Positions 8,830 through 18,338 of a stretch of 64,000 nt of DNA are shown here, in pieces (within the stretch, counting starts at the first letter, position 1; every line of letters starts with the position of its first letter). The DNA comes from an uncultured Tenacibaculum sp. GTDB lineage: Bacteria; Bacteroidota; Bacteroidia; Flavobacteriales; Flavobacteriaceae. A program made the position numbers and the translations under genes. The stretch spans positions 496,001 to 560,000 of the forward strand of contig NZ_CANMLT010000002.1 in NCBI RefSeq assembly GCF_947498805.1. Reading direction: 5' to 3'. A model generated the notes under the pieces. That model had not been told where the DNA came from. It saw only the letters and a program-made list of their open reading frames with translations, and did not search any database.

Positions 8830-9576
8830 CTATTCTTCTATTTTATTTTGCTGAATCTTTTTAATAGTTTCAGTAGTTGCTGCAGTTACCGAAAGTGGTA
8901 AGACTAATATTACTCCTAATACGGGAATTAATAAGAACAACATAAAAACCATTCCGTTACCAATAGCTAGTCCTTTGTTTCTTTTAACAAAAAGAATACT
9001 CTCTTTATATTTAAAATGTCTTTCTAAGGTATAGTCCATATTACCAAAACCAGCATAATATGCTTGCGTTAAGAATAGTAAAATGGTGGATAGTATTCCT
9101 ATGACCGGGATAAGTCCTAAAAGTAAAATAAGAACGGTTAAGAATAGTTCTCTAATTAGGTTTCTAACATTAATACGAATACCTCTTATTAATTGTTCTT
9201 GAAAGGTTGTTTCTCTGTGTTTATGATCTTCTCCTCTATAATAATCTTCTATCTTTTCTGACACAGGACTCATAAATGGAGCAGATAATGCCATTACAAT
9301 ATGTTTGTACAGCACCAATCCGACGGCTAATATTAACAAAGCACTAATGAATGTGCTTATTACTTCAAATGTTTCTTTTCCAAATTCCCATTTCCAAAAA
9401 TTAGCGATATAATGCCCAATATTATCGGACAGTCCGTATGCTGAAATACCAATAACAATAGCGGTAACTACACTAATTAAAATAGGAATGGTAAAGTATT
9501 TCCATAGCTTTAATTTGGATATTAATTGTAATGCACCAACATAAGCTTTCACACCTTGAATTATATTCTTAATCAT
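8830..9576 (-). CDS. EI24 domain (CysZ-like) membrane protein
   Basis: About 248 residues with long hydrophobic segments near 30-52, 72-98, 138-170 and 200-228, and the N-terminal GVKAYVGALQLISKLKLWKY typical of the EI24/CysZ family. CysZ proteins move sulfate across the inner membrane, but flavobacterial members are not assigned. It sits immediately upstream of hemF on the same strand, separated from the gene before it by a terminator. Confidence 0.85.
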   Translation of the reverse strand: MIKNIIQGVKAYVGALQLISKLKLWKYFTIPILISVVTAIVIGISAYGLSDNIGHYIANFWKWEFGKETFEVISTFISALLILAVGLVLYKHIVMALSAPFMSPVSEKIEDYYRGEDHKHRETTFQEQLIRGIRINVRNLIRELFLTVLILLLGLIPVIGILSTILLFLTQAYYAGFGNMDYTLERHFKYKESILFVKRNKGLAIGNGMVFMLFLLIPVLGVILVLPLSVTAATTETIKKIQQNKIEE

Positions 9577-9596
9577 ATTATTTTCTTTTTAAACAT

Positions 9597-9627
9597 AAAA
9601 AAACCTCTTTCTAGTTAGAAAGAGGTA
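9597..9627 (-). terminator. Terminator of the main hem operon
   Basis: Minus strand: ACCTCTTTCTAACTAGAAAGAGGT followed by seven T. It follows the thioredoxin-like gene and separates it from the EI24-hemF unit. Confidence 0.88.
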
Positions 9628-9647
9628 ATTTAAATATTTTTAAAATC

Positions 9648-10250
9648 TTAATTTAATATTGGCGCTAAAAATTCTTCGAAATTTTTAATGTTAATTTCGT
9701 TTACTTGATCCCATCCAACTTCTTTTGTTGGTGTAGCAGCTCCTCTTTTTACATTTACAAATTTCTTTGTTTTATCGATAAGGTAAGCTGTTGGGTAATC
9801 TAGCTTATGTACAAAACCACTAATATCTAAGTAGTCTTTCTTTACTTTATCACCTTCTCTTGCTGGAATGATAAACACATTTTTGTTTAATTTATCAACC
9901 ATTCTTTTAGCTTTCGCTTCACTATCCCAAAGTATCATAACAAATTGAAGTTTGTCTCCATACTTCTCTACCATTTTGTTAATGGCTGGAATATCTCCAT
10001 GACAAGGAGCAGACCAAGAAGCACCAGCTATAATCACCATTGGCTTTTTAATTTTACTTGTACTTAATGTTTTTCCATCAATAGAAGTAAAATCATAATC
10101 TAATAAATATGATCCTTTGATACAGTTATCAATCATACTTTCTGCACTTTCTTCAGTGCAATTGTTTACTGCAAAGTTGTAATACACTTTTTCCTGAGCG
10201 AAAAAATTAGTTGCTATTAAACAGGTAAGTAATAATACTATTTTCTTCAT
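9648..10250 (-). CDS. Secreted TlpA-like thioredoxin-fold protein lacking the first active-site Cys
   Basis: A signal peptide (1-19, ending FFA-QE) precedes a thioredoxin fold with redoxin/TlpA-style segments (KPMVIIAGASW, LQFVMILWDSE, YPTAYLIDKTKKFV). The active-site position reads WSAPC: Ser80 replaces the attacking Cys of WCxPC while Cys83 is kept. This should prevent ordinary dithiol exchange, though a monothiol role or scaffold function is possible. It is the last gene before the terminator and follows hemE by 26 bases, so it is probably cotranscribed with heme genes. A link to cytochrome maturation is inference. Confidence 0.85.
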   Translation of the reverse strand: MKKIVLLLTCLIATNFFAQEKVYYNFAVNNCTEESAESMIDNCIKGSYLLDYDFTSIDGKTLSTSKIKKPMVIIAGASWSAPCHGDIPAINKMVEKYGDKLQFVMILWDSEAKAKRMVDKLNKNVFIIPAREGDKVKKDYLDISGFVHKLDYPTAYLIDKTKKFVNVKRGAATPTKEVGWDQVNEINIKNFEEFLAPILN

Positions 10251-10276
10251 AATTAATTATTTAGGGGATAAAAAAA

Positions 10277-11302
10277 TTAACCTTTATATTCTTTTACTGC
10301 ATCGACAAAAGCCTTTGCATGGTCTAGAGGGATATTAGGTAAAATTCCGTGCCCCAAGTTAACAATATATTTGTCTTTACCAAACTCATTTATCATTTGG
10401 TTTACCATTTTTTTAATTTCAGCTGGCGGTGATAACAATCTCGAAGGGTCAAAATTACCTTGTAAAGTAATATTTCCTCCTGATAAATAACGAGCATTTC
10501 TAGCTGAACATGTCCAATCTACACCTAGTGCAGAAGCATTTGATTTAGACATTTCATTTAGAGCAAACCAACACCCTTTTCCAAATGCTATAACTGGGGC
10601 ATCGTCTTTTAATGCTTCTATTATTTGATTGATGTATTGCCATGAAAATTCTTGATAGTCTACTGGAGATAACATTCCTCCCCATGAATCAAAAACCTGA
10701 ACAGCATTTACACCTGCTTCAACCTTTGCTTTTAAATAAGCAATTGTGGTATCTGTTATCTTCTGAAGCAATTCGTGTGCCAAAATTGGTTGACTAAAGC
10801 AAAATTCTTTTGCTTTATCAAAGTTTTTAGATCCTTGCCCTTGCACCATATAACATAAAATAGTCCATGGAGACCCTGCAAAACCTATCAATGGGATTTC
10901 ATCATTCAATTTTTCTTTGGTTGCTTTAATAGCATCCATTACATACCCTAATTCTTCATGAACATCTGGAATAATTACATTATCCAAACTCTTTCTATCA
11001 CGAATCGGATTTGGTAAATATGGTCCGAAATTAGGTTTCATTTCTACCTCAACATTCATTGCTTGAGGTACTACTAAAATATCTGAAAATAAAATAGCAG
11101 CATCCATTCCATATCTACGAATAGGTTGTACGGTAATTTCTGATGCTAATTCTGGAGTACGACAACGTGTAAAGAAATCATACTTTTTTCTGATTTCCAT
11201 AAATTCTGGTAAATAACGTCCAGCTTGACGCATCATCCACACAGGAGGTCTGTCTACAGTTTCTCCCTTTAAGGCTCTTAAGAATAAATCGTTTTTTATC
11301 AT
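10277..11302 (-). CDS. hemE: Uroporphyrinogen decarboxylase
   Basis: Decarboxylates the four acetate side chains of uroporphyrinogen III to coproporphyrinogen III. The 341-residue length is standard. Signature [15 protein letters not shown] with the invariant Arg pair is near 20-34, and [16 protein letters not shown] and the C-terminal NLGHGILP are visible. It starts 2 bases after the PrcB-like gene, so coupling within the hemL-to-tlpA part of the operon is clear. Confidence 0.97.
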   Translation of the reverse strand: MIKNDLFLRALKGETVDRPPVWMMRQAGRYLPEFMEIRKKYDFFTRCRTPELASEITVQPIRRYGMDAAILFSDILVVPQAMNVEVEMKPNFGPYLPNPIRDRKSLDNVIIPDVHEELGYVMDAIKATKEKLNDEIPLIGFAGSPWTILCYMVQGQGSKNFDKAKEFCFSQPILAHELLQKITDTTIAYLKAKVEAGVNAVQVFDSWGGMLSPVDYQEFSWQYINQIIEALKDDAPVIAFGKGCWFALNEMSKSNASALGVDWTCSARNARYLSGGNITLQGNFDPSRLLSPPAEIKKMVNQMINEFGKDKYIVNLGHGILPNIPLDHAKAFVDAVKEYKG

Positions 11303-11304
11303 AT

Positions 11305-11769
11305 TTATCTTTCTACAAAGATGATCTCTTTGTTTGTTTTTTTAATTTGTACAATGTTTATTGGTTGTGTTATTGCCATAGTAACCATATCTGTTGGTTT
11401 TGGTCCTGTATGTAATACAACTACATTCAATTTCTCTTTTTCATCTTTCAATTCTGTAATTTTAATTCCATATCCTCCAGAGTTTCTCACTTCATCTACC
11501 GCCACTAAGACCATAACTTTATCAAAATCTATTACTGAATCGAAACTTGTAGAAACTTTATTTGTTATATCTAATTTATTTAAAAAGTCTTTCCATTGTT
11601 TTTCTGAAGAAATAACAAAGTTCTCTTTTTGAAAACCTTCTTCTCCAGCTCCTAATAGGCTTCCTTCAAATAAAGAGACTATTTCATTAGGTTCTTGACT
11701 TTGATTCATGTTCTTATTTGGACATGAAGTTAACAATAAACTACATAAAATACTAAATATAAGCTTCAT
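11305..11769 (-). CDS. PrcB-like secreted protein
   Basis: A 154-residue protein with a hydrophobic N-terminus and a possible lipoprotein Cys (LLLTSC, residue 16). The C-terminal half has the PrcB signature: [20 protein letters not shown] then [19 protein letters not shown]. PrcB was described as a subunit of a Treponema protease complex; in Bacteroidota the domain is stand-alone and its role is unknown. It lies between hemL and hemE with gaps of 11 and 2 bases. No reason for its presence in a heme operon is apparent. Confidence 0.8.
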   Translation of the reverse strand: MKLIFSILCSLLLTSCPNKNMNQSQEPNEIVSLFEGSLLGAGEEGFQKENFVISSEKQWKDFLNKLDITNKVSTSFDSVIDFDKVMVLVAVDEVRNSGGYGIKITELKDEKEKLNVVVLHTGPKPTDMVTMAITQPINIVQIKKTNKEIIFVER

Positions 11770-11780
11770 ACAATTATATT

Positions 11781-13070
11781 TTACATTTTTGAAACTGCTT
11801 CCATTCCTTTATCAATCGCTTTGGCAATCTTTTGAATATCTTTCTCAGACAAAGCTGATGATAAGAACCACGCTTCAAATTGCGATGGAGGTAAAAACAC
11901 TCCGTTATGCATCATTGCCCAGAAAAACGTTGCGAACTTTTTAGTATCAGAAGTTTGCGCTTCTGTAAAGTTTGTTACTGTTTTATTGCTAAAGAAAGGA
12001 TTAATCATTGATCCAAATCTGTTTACAGTAATCTCTACGTCGTATTTCTTAGCCGATTCTAACAAGAATACCTCAATTATTTGTGCAATCTCATTAAACT
12101 TCTCGTATGGATTTTGTTTTTTCAATTCTGTTAAGGTAGCAATACCTCCAGCCATTGCTATTGGGTTACCCGATAATGTACCAGCTTGATACATTCCTCC
12201 TAACGGTGCCACCATTTCCATAATTTCATTACGAGCTCCATACGCTCCTACAGGAAATCCTCCTCCTATTACTTTACCTAAACAAGTAATGTCTGCTTCT
12301 ACATCAAATAATTCTTGAGCTCCTCCGAATTTAGATCTAAACCCTGTCATTACCTCATCAATTATTAATAAGGCTCCTTTCGAGTTTACATACTCTTTTA
12401 ATTCTTTTAAAAAGTTATTTTGTGGAGTTACTACTCCCATATTCCCCGCTACTGGTTCTAAAATAACCCCTGCAATATCATCATGTGCTTCGAAATGTGC
12501 TTTTACACTTTCTAAGTCATTGTAATTTGCAATTAAAGTGTTTTTTACTGCTCCTTCTGGAACTCCTTTAGACCCCGGTAAACTTAAGGTTGCTAATCCT
12601 GAACCCGCTGCTACTAATAAAGCATCTTGATGACCGTGGTAACAACCAGAGAATTTTATAATTTTATCTTTTCCTGTAAATGCACGTGCTAAACGAATTC
12701 CACTTAATACAGCTTCGGTTCCAGAATTTACAAAACGAACTTTATCCATTCCTGGAAAAGCATCACAAACAATTTTTGCTAATTTGATTTCATTTTTGGT
12801 AGAAGCTCCAAAAGAATATCCATTCTTTAAAGCTTTGGTTATTGCCTTTTGTACTTTTTTATGACGGTGTCCTAAAATCATTGGTCCGTATGATAATACT
12901 AAGTCAACATATGAATTACCATCAACGTCGGTAATTTTACTTCCTTTAGCTTTTTTAATGAATAAAGGATTTCCTCCTACAGAAGCAAATGCACGTACTG
13001 GTGAATTTACCGCTCCTACTAAGTTTACCAATCCTTGTTGATATAATTCTTGTGATTTTTTGAAGTTCAT
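11781..13070 (-). CDS. hemL: Glutamate-1-semialdehyde 2,1-aminomutase
   Basis: PLP enzyme that converts glutamate-1-semialdehyde to 5-aminolevulinate in the C5 pathway. Class III aminotransferase features: NSGTEAVLSGIRLAR (117-129), CYHGHQDALL, the PLP Asp in IIDEVMTGFR (about 237-245) and the Schiff-base Lys266 in CLGKVIGGG. Length 429 is normal. Its presence with hemA shows that aminolevulinate is made from glutamyl-tRNA and not by HemA-type ALA synthase. Confidence 0.97.
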   Translation of the reverse strand: MNFKKSQELYQQGLVNLVGAVNSPVRAFASVGGNPLFIKKAKGSKITDVDGNSYVDLVLSYGPMILGHRHKKVQKAITKALKNGYSFGASTKNEIKLAKIVCDAFPGMDKVRFVNSGTEAVLSGIRLARAFTGKDKIIKFSGCYHGHQDALLVAAGSGLATLSLPGSKGVPEGAVKNTLIANYNDLESVKAHFEAHDDIAGVILEPVAGNMGVVTPQNNFLKELKEYVNSKGALLIIDEVMTGFRSKFGGAQELFDVEADITCLGKVIGGGFPVGAYGARNEIMEMVAPLGGMYQAGTLSGNPIAMAGGIATLTELKKQNPYEKFNEIAQIIEVFLLESAKKYDVEITVNRFGSMINPFFSNKTVTNFTEAQTSDTKKFATFFWAMMHNGVFLPPSQFEAWFLSSALSEKDIQKIAKAIDKGMEAVSKM

Positions 13071-13109
13071 TATACTCTGTTACCTTAATTAATATTGTAG
13101 TGGAATTTA

Positions 13110-13355
13110 TTATTTTAAATTTTCAAAAAAACTTAAATACTCGTGAATCTTTTCATCACTTACTTTCCAGTTTTCACCTTTACTCTCTCTCAATAAAATT
13201 ATTCCTGCCAACTCAACTGCACTATTTGCTATTATTTCCAAATTATCTTTCCTTGCTATAACTCGATGATTTTTCAGTTCAAGCTTATAACCTTTCTCCA
13301 AAAGGAGATGATAAATAGGAGGTTCTATATTTCCAGCTGCAGCAATTCTTTCCAC
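13110..13355 (-). CDS. Small hypothetical protein in the hem operon
   Basis: An 81-residue protein I do not recognise. No signal peptide; mixed sequence with LEKGYKLELKNHRVIARK and a terminal helix. It starts 4 bases past hemB and ends 39 bases before hemL, so it is cotranscribed. Codon use looks like its neighbours. A role in heme synthesis cannot be inferred beyond position. Confidence 0.65.
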   Translation of the reverse strand: MERIAAAGNIEPPIYHLLLEKGYKLELKNHRVIARKDNLEIIANSAVELAGIILLRESKGENWKVSDEKIHEYLSFFENLK

Positions 13356-13359
13356 TCTA

Positions 13360-14325
13360 TTATTTTCTATTTAAAACCCTTGCTGCTTCTTTAGCAAAGT
13401 AAGTAATGATAATATCGGCTCCTGCTCTTTTCATAGATAGTAAGCTTTCCATCATTACACGTTCTCCGTCAATCCATCCTTTTTCCGCGGCAGCTTTTAC
13501 CATCGCATATTCTCCACTTACATTATAACATGCAATTGGTCGGTCAAAGTTCTCTTTTAAGTCTCTAATAATATCTAAATATGATAAAGCTGGCTTTACC
13601 ATTAAAATATCTGCTCCTTCCTCATCATCAAAAGTAGCTTCACGTAAACCTTCATCTCTATTTGCCGGATCCATTTGATAAGTTCTTCTATCACCAAAAC
13701 TTGGTGCAGAATCTGCTGCATCTCTAAACGGACCATAAAATGCCGAAGCATACTTTACAGAATATCCCATAATTGGTAAATTTGGATACCCTGCTTGATC
13801 TAAGCTCTCACGAATCATGGCTATGGTTCCATCCATCATTCCTGAAGGGGCTACCATATCTACTCCTGCTTTTGCATGAGAAATTACTTGCTTCGCTAAA
13901 TTCACTAATGTAGCATCGTTATCAACATCATTATTACACAACACTCCGCAATGCCCATGAGAGGTATATTCACAAAAACATACATCTGTTATTACATACA
14001 AACTCGGATAGTTCTTCTTAATATAACGAACTGCTTGCTGCATAATTCCGTTATCATTCCATGTTTCTGTTCCTACTTCATCTTTCTCAGTTGGAATACC
14101 AAATAAAATAACAGCTGGTATGTTTAAAGCCACTACTTCATCTAATTCTTTAGAAATAGTATCTAAAGACCAACGTTTGATTCCTGGCATAGAAACAATT
14201 TCTTTTTCTATACCTTCTCCTTCTTCAATAAATAACGGATATATAAAATCGTTCACCGATAATTGGTTTTCTCTTACCAACCTTCGGATTCCTTCTGTTT
14301 TTCTAAGTCTACGTGTTCTAAACAT
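13360..14325 (-). CDS. hemB: Porphobilinogen synthase (zinc-type)
   Basis: Condenses two 5-aminolevulinate molecules into porphobilinogen. The two active-site lysines are Lys191 ([14 protein letters not shown]) and Lys244 ([12 protein letters not shown]). The metal site is [13 protein letters not shown] with Cys116, Cys118 and Cys126, the three-cysteine arrangement of zinc-dependent enzymes. Length 321 is normal. A palindromic repeat separates it from hemCD. Confidence 0.97.
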   Translation of the reverse strand: MFRTRRLRKTEGIRRLVRENQLSVNDFIYPLFIEEGEGIEKEIVSMPGIKRWSLDTISKELDEVVALNIPAVILFGIPTEKDEVGTETWNDNGIMQQAVRYIKKNYPSLYVITDVCFCEYTSHGHCGVLCNNDVDNDATLVNLAKQVISHAKAGVDMVAPSGMMDGTIAMIRESLDQAGYPNLPIMGYSVKYASAFYGPFRDAADSAPSFGDRRTYQMDPANRDEGLREATFDDEEGADILMVKPALSYLDIIRDLKENFDRPIACYNVSGEYAMVKAAAEKGWIDGERVMMESLLSMKRAGADIIITYFAKEAARVLNRK

Positions 14326-14337
14326 ATAACTTCATTT

Positions 14338-14396
14338 GTCAGGTCGAGCGCAGTCGAGACCTTATTTACAAACCTCTCGACTGCGCTCGAGGTGAC
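14338..14396. repeat. Imperfect inverted repeat of a dispersed palindromic element
   Basis: Left arm GTCAGGTCGAGCGCAGTCGA plus GACC (14338-14361) and right arm CCTCTCGACTGCGCTCGAGG plus TGAC (14373-14396) are inverted near-copies around an 11-base AT spacer. Each arm is itself almost palindromic. The GC-rich arms stand out in an AT-rich intergenic region between hemCD and hemB. Similar CTCGACTGCGCTCGA units are, from memory, common between genes in Bacteroidota. No other copy was seen in this window. In a transcript it would form a strong hairpin within the operon. Confidence 0.75.
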
Positions 14397-14401
14397 ATAT
14401 T

Positions 14402-15988
14402 TTATTTTTTTACAAAATGTAAATTCACCATTTCAATCACACTTTCTACAGTTGGTACATTTGCTACCTGCACATTTTCAAAATGCTTACGTGCTTCTTT
14501 TGCTGTACTCTCTCCTATACAAAATGCTATTTTATCTGTTGAATTTTGCTGCATATAGCTTTCTACAGTAGATGGGCTATAAAACAATACTCCATCTACT
14601 TTTGCATCTACTTTAGCAGGACTATACATAGTCTTGTAAGCTTCTACCTCATTAACAGTAATTCCGTTTTCCGTTAATACTTTTGGTAAAGTATCTAAAC
14701 GTAAATCACTACAGAAATAAGTTACTTCTTGTCCTTTTATTTCTTTTGAAAGGTATTCTGCCAATTTCTGAGCATTTCTCTCTGACTTTACTACCTTTCC
14801 TATCTTTTGTTCAATTAACTTCTTGGTTCTTCTTCCAACACAATAAATATTCTTGAACTGTAATTCTTCAGCCGGATAGTTATGTAATACCGCTTCTACT
14901 CCATTTTTACTGGTAAGAATTACATTTTCTATTTCTTGCTTTACTACCTTCGCTGCAATTCTATTAAAACGGATTTTAATAAAATCACTATCTTCTACTT
15001 TCATCGTAGTTGGTAATAACTTCTTTTGAGTTTCAGATAATTTCTTTGTTGAGTAAATAGAAAATTCTTTTTCTATTCCTTGATCTTCCATCATCATCAA
15101 CTTTCCTCCTCTATCAATTATGTAGTTTGCCGCATCTTTTGCGATGTACTTATGAGGGCCTATTTTTGATGATTTCTGAACTTCTATTTTCTTGCTTCCA
15201 TCTCTTGTTAAGAGTACTCCTTTGAAATGTACTTTCTTCTCTACTTCATCAATTCTAGCAAAAGCTCCAATTGGTGCAGTACATCCCCCTTCTAAACGAT
15301 TTAAGAACTCTCGTTCTATATCTGTACAAAGTTTCGTGTCTCTATCGTTAATTTGTTCACAAGCATCTATAGCATAAGTATCTTCTTCTAAAGCCGTGAT
15401 CATAATTGCTCCTTGTGCAGGTGCTGGAATCATCCAAGATAGATTAATTGCTCCTTTAGGTCTTTTTCCAATACGTTCTAATCCTGCTGCTGCAAAAATA
15501 GCTCCGTTCCATTCATTTGCATCTAACTTCTCTAAACGTGTATTTACGTTTCCTCTTAAGTCTTCTACACTATGAGACGGATAACGGTTTAACCATTGTG
15601 CCTTTCTTCGTAAGCTTCCTGTAGCAATGACTCCATTAGGCTGCGCCATAAACTCTTCGTTATCTTTTAAAACTAAGATATCGTTATGATTGGCTCTCTT
15701 TAAAACTGCTGCCTGTATGATTCCTGTAGGCAATACTGTAGGAACATCTTTCATAGAATGTACAGCAATATCAATATCGCCATTTAACATTGCTATGTCT
15801 AAGTTCTTGGTAAAAATTCCAGTAATTCCTAATTCATACAAGGGCTTATCTAAGATAATGTCTCCTGTAGATTTAATCGGTACTATTTCTGTTAAGTAGC
15901 CTAATTCTTCAAGTTCTTTACGTACTTTATTGGCTTGCCATAAGGCTAACTCGCTATCACGAGTTCCTATTCTAATTATCTTCTGCAT
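14402..15988 (-). CDS. hemCD: Fused hydroxymethylbilane synthase and uroporphyrinogen-III synthase
   Basis: The N-terminal part (1 to about 300) is HemC: MQKIIRIGTRDSELALWQA, HSMKDVPT, TGSLRRKAQ, LRGNVNTRL and EGGCTAPIG with the dipyrromethane-binding Cys236. From about 308 to 528 a HemD-type domain follows (FSIYSTKKLSE; NVILTSKNGVEAVLHNY; IYCVGRRTKKLIE; VDGVLFYSPSTVESYM; CIGESTAKEAR), which closes and flips ring D. One protein therefore would make uroporphyrinogen III from porphobilinogen. I chose the ATG at 15988, which fits the HemC N-terminus; an earlier in-frame ATG at 16012 would add eight unlikely residues. The start overlaps the end of hemA by 17 bases. Confidence 0.93.
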   Translation of the reverse strand: MQKIIRIGTRDSELALWQANKVRKELEELGYLTEIVPIKSTGDIILDKPLYELGITGIFTKNLDIAMLNGDIDIAVHSMKDVPTVLPTGIIQAAVLKRANHNDILVLKDNEEFMAQPNGVIATGSLRRKAQWLNRYPSHSVEDLRGNVNTRLEKLDANEWNGAIFAAAGLERIGKRPKGAINLSWMIPAPAQGAIMITALEEDTYAIDACEQINDRDTKLCTDIEREFLNRLEGGCTAPIGAFARIDEVEKKVHFKGVLLTRDGSKKIEVQKSSKIGPHKYIAKDAANYIIDRGGKLMMMEDQGIEKEFSIYSTKKLSETQKKLLPTTMKVEDSDFIKIRFNRIAAKVVKQEIENVILTSKNGVEAVLHNYPAEELQFKNIYCVGRRTKKLIEQKIGKVVKSERNAQKLAEYLSKEIKGQEVTYFCSDLRLDTLPKVLTENGITVNEVEAYKTMYSPAKVDAKVDGVLFYSPSTVESYMQQNSTDKIAFCIGESTAKEARKHFENVQVANVPTVESVIEMVNLHFVKK

Positions 15989-17240
15989 CGATAGATTGTA
16001 ACGTAGTTCCAAACACTTTAGACATTACTTCAATACTTTGAGGTACCGATGTTTTTTCGTCTTTTAAGTGCTTAACAAATTGTGTAGTGATTTTTTGAAT
16101 TATTCTTGACGTGATTGCTTCTGCTTGCATCTCATCAAAATTTTCAATTTTCTTCTTGTGGAAGTTTATTTCGTCTTTCTGAATAGTTTGCAACGATTGT
16201 TTTAAGGCATTAATTGCTGGTACAAATCGTCTATGGTTTAACCATTCATTAAATTCTGCTTTGTGTTCTTCTATAATTCCTTCTGCAACCGGAATTTCTT
16301 GTTGGCGAACCGCTAAAGTTTCATCTGTAATTTTAGAAAGCTCATCTACATTTACCAAAGTAACATTAGATAGTTCTTTTACATCATGAGATACATTAGC
16401 TGGCATCGATAAATCTAACACCAATAATTTTTTGGTTGTTAAAACATGTTCTTTTGTAACGGTAGGAAGTTCTGCCCCCGTAGAAACAATTAACACATCT
16501 GCATTGGCTATTTCTTTATTTAAGTTCTCAAACTTAGCTTTTCTAATAGCTGGGTTCTCCTTAACAAATGCATCTACCTTCTCCTCTGTTCTATTAATTA
16601 AACAAACCGATTTGTTCTTGGTATACTCGGCAAGGTTTAAACAAGTATGTTTCCCCATTTTTCCTAAACCGAATACTAAAATGTTTTTTGAATTATAATC
16701 TGGTAAGTTTTTGATAATGTATTGAACAGCGGCATAGGATACAGAAGTTGTTCCTGAGCTCAATTTGGTTTCATTCTTCACACGCTTACTAGCTTGCATT
16801 ACACAATTTAGTAATCGTTCTAAATATCCATTGGTAGTTCCAAACTCTTTTGCTTGTTTAAATGCTTGACGTAACTGCCCAACAATTTCATAGTCTCCTA
16901 AAATCTGACTATCCAAACCAGTTCCCATTCTAAATAAATGTTGAATTGCATCTTGGTTCTTGTTTACATAAGAAACTTTGGCGAATTCCTCTACCGAACC
17001 ATTCGAGTGCTTACACAACAAACCAATTATTTGAAATGGATGCTCAGCAAATCCAGTAATCTCTGTTCTATTACAAGTAGATAAGACAAAGATCTCACCT
17101 AATCCAATAGCTTTTGCTTCTGCTAATAAGTTTAATTGATTCTCTTTAGATAGCGAAAACTTACCGCGAGTATGCGCATCAGCTTTCACATAACTAACAC
17201 CTATGTTGTAAAAATTTGTGGATTTATTCTCTGTTTGCAT
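15972..17240 (-). CDS. hemA: Glutamyl-tRNA reductase
   Basis: NADPH-dependent first enzyme of the C5 route, reducing glutamyl-tRNA to glutamate-1-semialdehyde. N-terminal catalytic domain with FVLSTCNRTEITG and nucleophile Cys56; NADPH-binding ILVFGLGKMGKHT near 195-207; C-terminal dimerisation helices. Length 422 is normal. First gene of the minus-strand hem operon and divergent from the AraC regulator, which makes that regulator a natural candidate for controlling it. Confidence 0.96.
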   Translation of the reverse strand: MQTENKSTNFYNIGVSYVKADAHTRGKFSLSKENQLNLLAEAKAIGLGEIFVLSTCNRTEITGFAEHPFQIIGLLCKHSNGSVEEFAKVSYVNKNQDAIQHLFRMGTGLDSQILGDYEIVGQLRQAFKQAKEFGTTNGYLERLLNCVMQASKRVKNETKLSSGTTSVSYAAVQYIIKNLPDYNSKNILVFGLGKMGKHTCLNLAEYTKNKSVCLINRTEEKVDAFVKENPAIRKAKFENLNKEIANADVLIVSTGAELPTVTKEHVLTTKKLLVLDLSMPANVSHDVKELSNVTLVNVDELSKITDETLAVRQQEIPVAEGIIEEHKAEFNEWLNHRRFVPAINALKQSLQTIQKDEINFHKKKIENFDEMQAEAITSRIIQKITTQFVKHLKDEKTSVPQSIEVMSKVFGTTLQSIDAEDN

Positions 17241-17263
17241 TCAATCTACTTCCTAAAAACGGT

Positions 17264-17271
17264 CAAAAATA
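17264..17271 (-). promoter_or_regulatory. -7 box (TATTTTTG) for hemA
   Basis: Minus-strand TATTTTTG, 23 bases from the hemA ATG. No convincing -33 TTG at the usual distance. Confidence 0.5.
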
Positions 17272-17366
17272 TAAAGATTCATTAAAAAAAAGTATCGCTA
17301 AAAGTACTTTTAATGTCGTTTCCCGTTTTTTAGTCGTTATTTAAATAAAAAACGTACAAAAAAGTG

Positions 17367-17374
17367 TAGATTTG
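17367..17374 (+). promoter_or_regulatory. -7 box (TAGATTTG) for the AraC-hemH operon
   Basis: TAGATTTG about 76 bases upstream of the AraC ATG. About 95 bases separate it from the divergent hemA box, room for a shared operator. Confidence 0.55.
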
Positions 17375-17393
17375 CAGTAAAATAAGGCAATTG

Positions 17394-17417
17394 GAATGAT
17401 TTTATTTATAATCATTC
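17394..17417 (+). promoter_or_regulatory. Inverted repeat in the leader of the AraC-hemH transcript
   Basis: GAATGAT...ATCATTC with a 10-base AT spacer between the -7 box and the AraC ATG. It could be an operator or an mRNA hairpin; function is inferred from position only. Confidence 0.4.
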
Positions 17418-17450
17418 TAAATAAATTAAATTAAAAACTTTTTTTGATCT

Positions 17451-18338
17451 ATGTCAAAAAACATCGCTAAAAGTACTTTTGAAGAAATCGACCTAGAAAA
17501 TGGTTTTCGCGTTTTGTATTTTCAAAACGAAAGTGGTGAAATTCAACGATTTGAACGAGATATAGATAACACTTTTATTCAGTTACATTTCTGTATAAAA
17601 GGAAAATCATCCTTTCTTTTTAACAACGGAAATTACACTTTTGATGTATTAGATAAGCATTCTATTCTGTTGTATAATCCACAGCAAAAACTTCCAATTA
17701 ATTTAGAGTTACAACCAAAAACACAAATTGTTTCTTTGGTGATCTCCATTAAGAAGTTTCATTCTCTTTTTTCTAACGAGGCAGCTTTTATTCCTTTTTT
17801 AAGTGAAGAGAACAGAAATAGAAAGTATTACGATGATTCAACCATTAAGCCAACAGAATTAGTTGTTTTACAACAATTAATCAATGCCAATATTAATAGC
17901 TCTTTAAAACACCTCTATGTTAAAGGAAAAATTTATGAGTTGTTAAGCTTGTATTTCCAAAAAGATGAAATGTACGAAGGGGAATACTGTCCTTTTTTAG
18001 TAGATGAACGTGATGTTTTAAAAATTAGAAAAGCAAAGGATATCATTATATCTAAAATGACCGAACCTCCTACCCTACAAGAATTAGCCAATGAAGTTGG
18101 ATTAAACTTAAAAAAGCTAAAAGAAGGGTTTAAACAAATTTATGGAGATACGGTATATAGCTTTTTATTTGATTATAAAATGGAACATGCTCGAAAATTA
18201 TTGGAGAGCAATCAGTTAAATGTAAATGAAGTTGGGTTGCAAGTAGGTTATAGTACCTCTAGTCATTTTATTGCCGCTTTTAAAAAGAAATTTGGTACAA
18301 CTCCAAAACAATATGTCATCTCTTTACAAAGTAATTAA
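17451..18338 (+). CDS. AraC-family transcriptional regulator next to hemA
   Basis: A 295-residue protein. The N-terminal part (about 20-130) is a cupin-like sensing domain with many strands (FIQLHFCIKGKSSFLFNNGNY). The C-terminal part (about 190-290) is a double helix-turn-helix AraC domain: PTLQELANEVGLNLKKLKEGFKQIYG then NVNEVGLQVGYSTSSHFIAAFKKKFGTTPKQY. The downstream trmH start follows the stop directly. Being divergent from hemA and at the head of the hemH unit suggests control of heme synthesis, possibly in response to iron or heme; that ligand is inference. Confidence 0.9.
   Translation: MSKNIAKSTFEEIDLENGFRVLYFQNESGEIQRFERDIDNTFIQLHFCIKGKSSFLFNNGNYTFDVLDKHSILLYNPQQKLPINLELQPKTQIVSLVISIKKFHSLFSNEAAFIPFLSEENRNRKYYDDSTIKPTELVVLQQLINANINSSLKHLYVKGKIYELLSLYFQKDEMYEGEYCPFLVDERDVLKIRKAKDIIISKMTEPPTLQELANEVGLNLKKLKEGFKQIYGDTVYSFLFDYKMEHARKLLESNQLNVNEVGLQVGYSTSSHFIAAFKKKFGTTPKQYVISLQSN

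Noticed and set aside
11986..15899. Several open frames antisense to the hem genes (for example 11986-12189, 14263-14571, 15192-15377, 15690-15899)
   Set aside because: They lie fully opposite strongly conserved heme-enzyme genes and their translations show no motif or signal; they are composition shadows.
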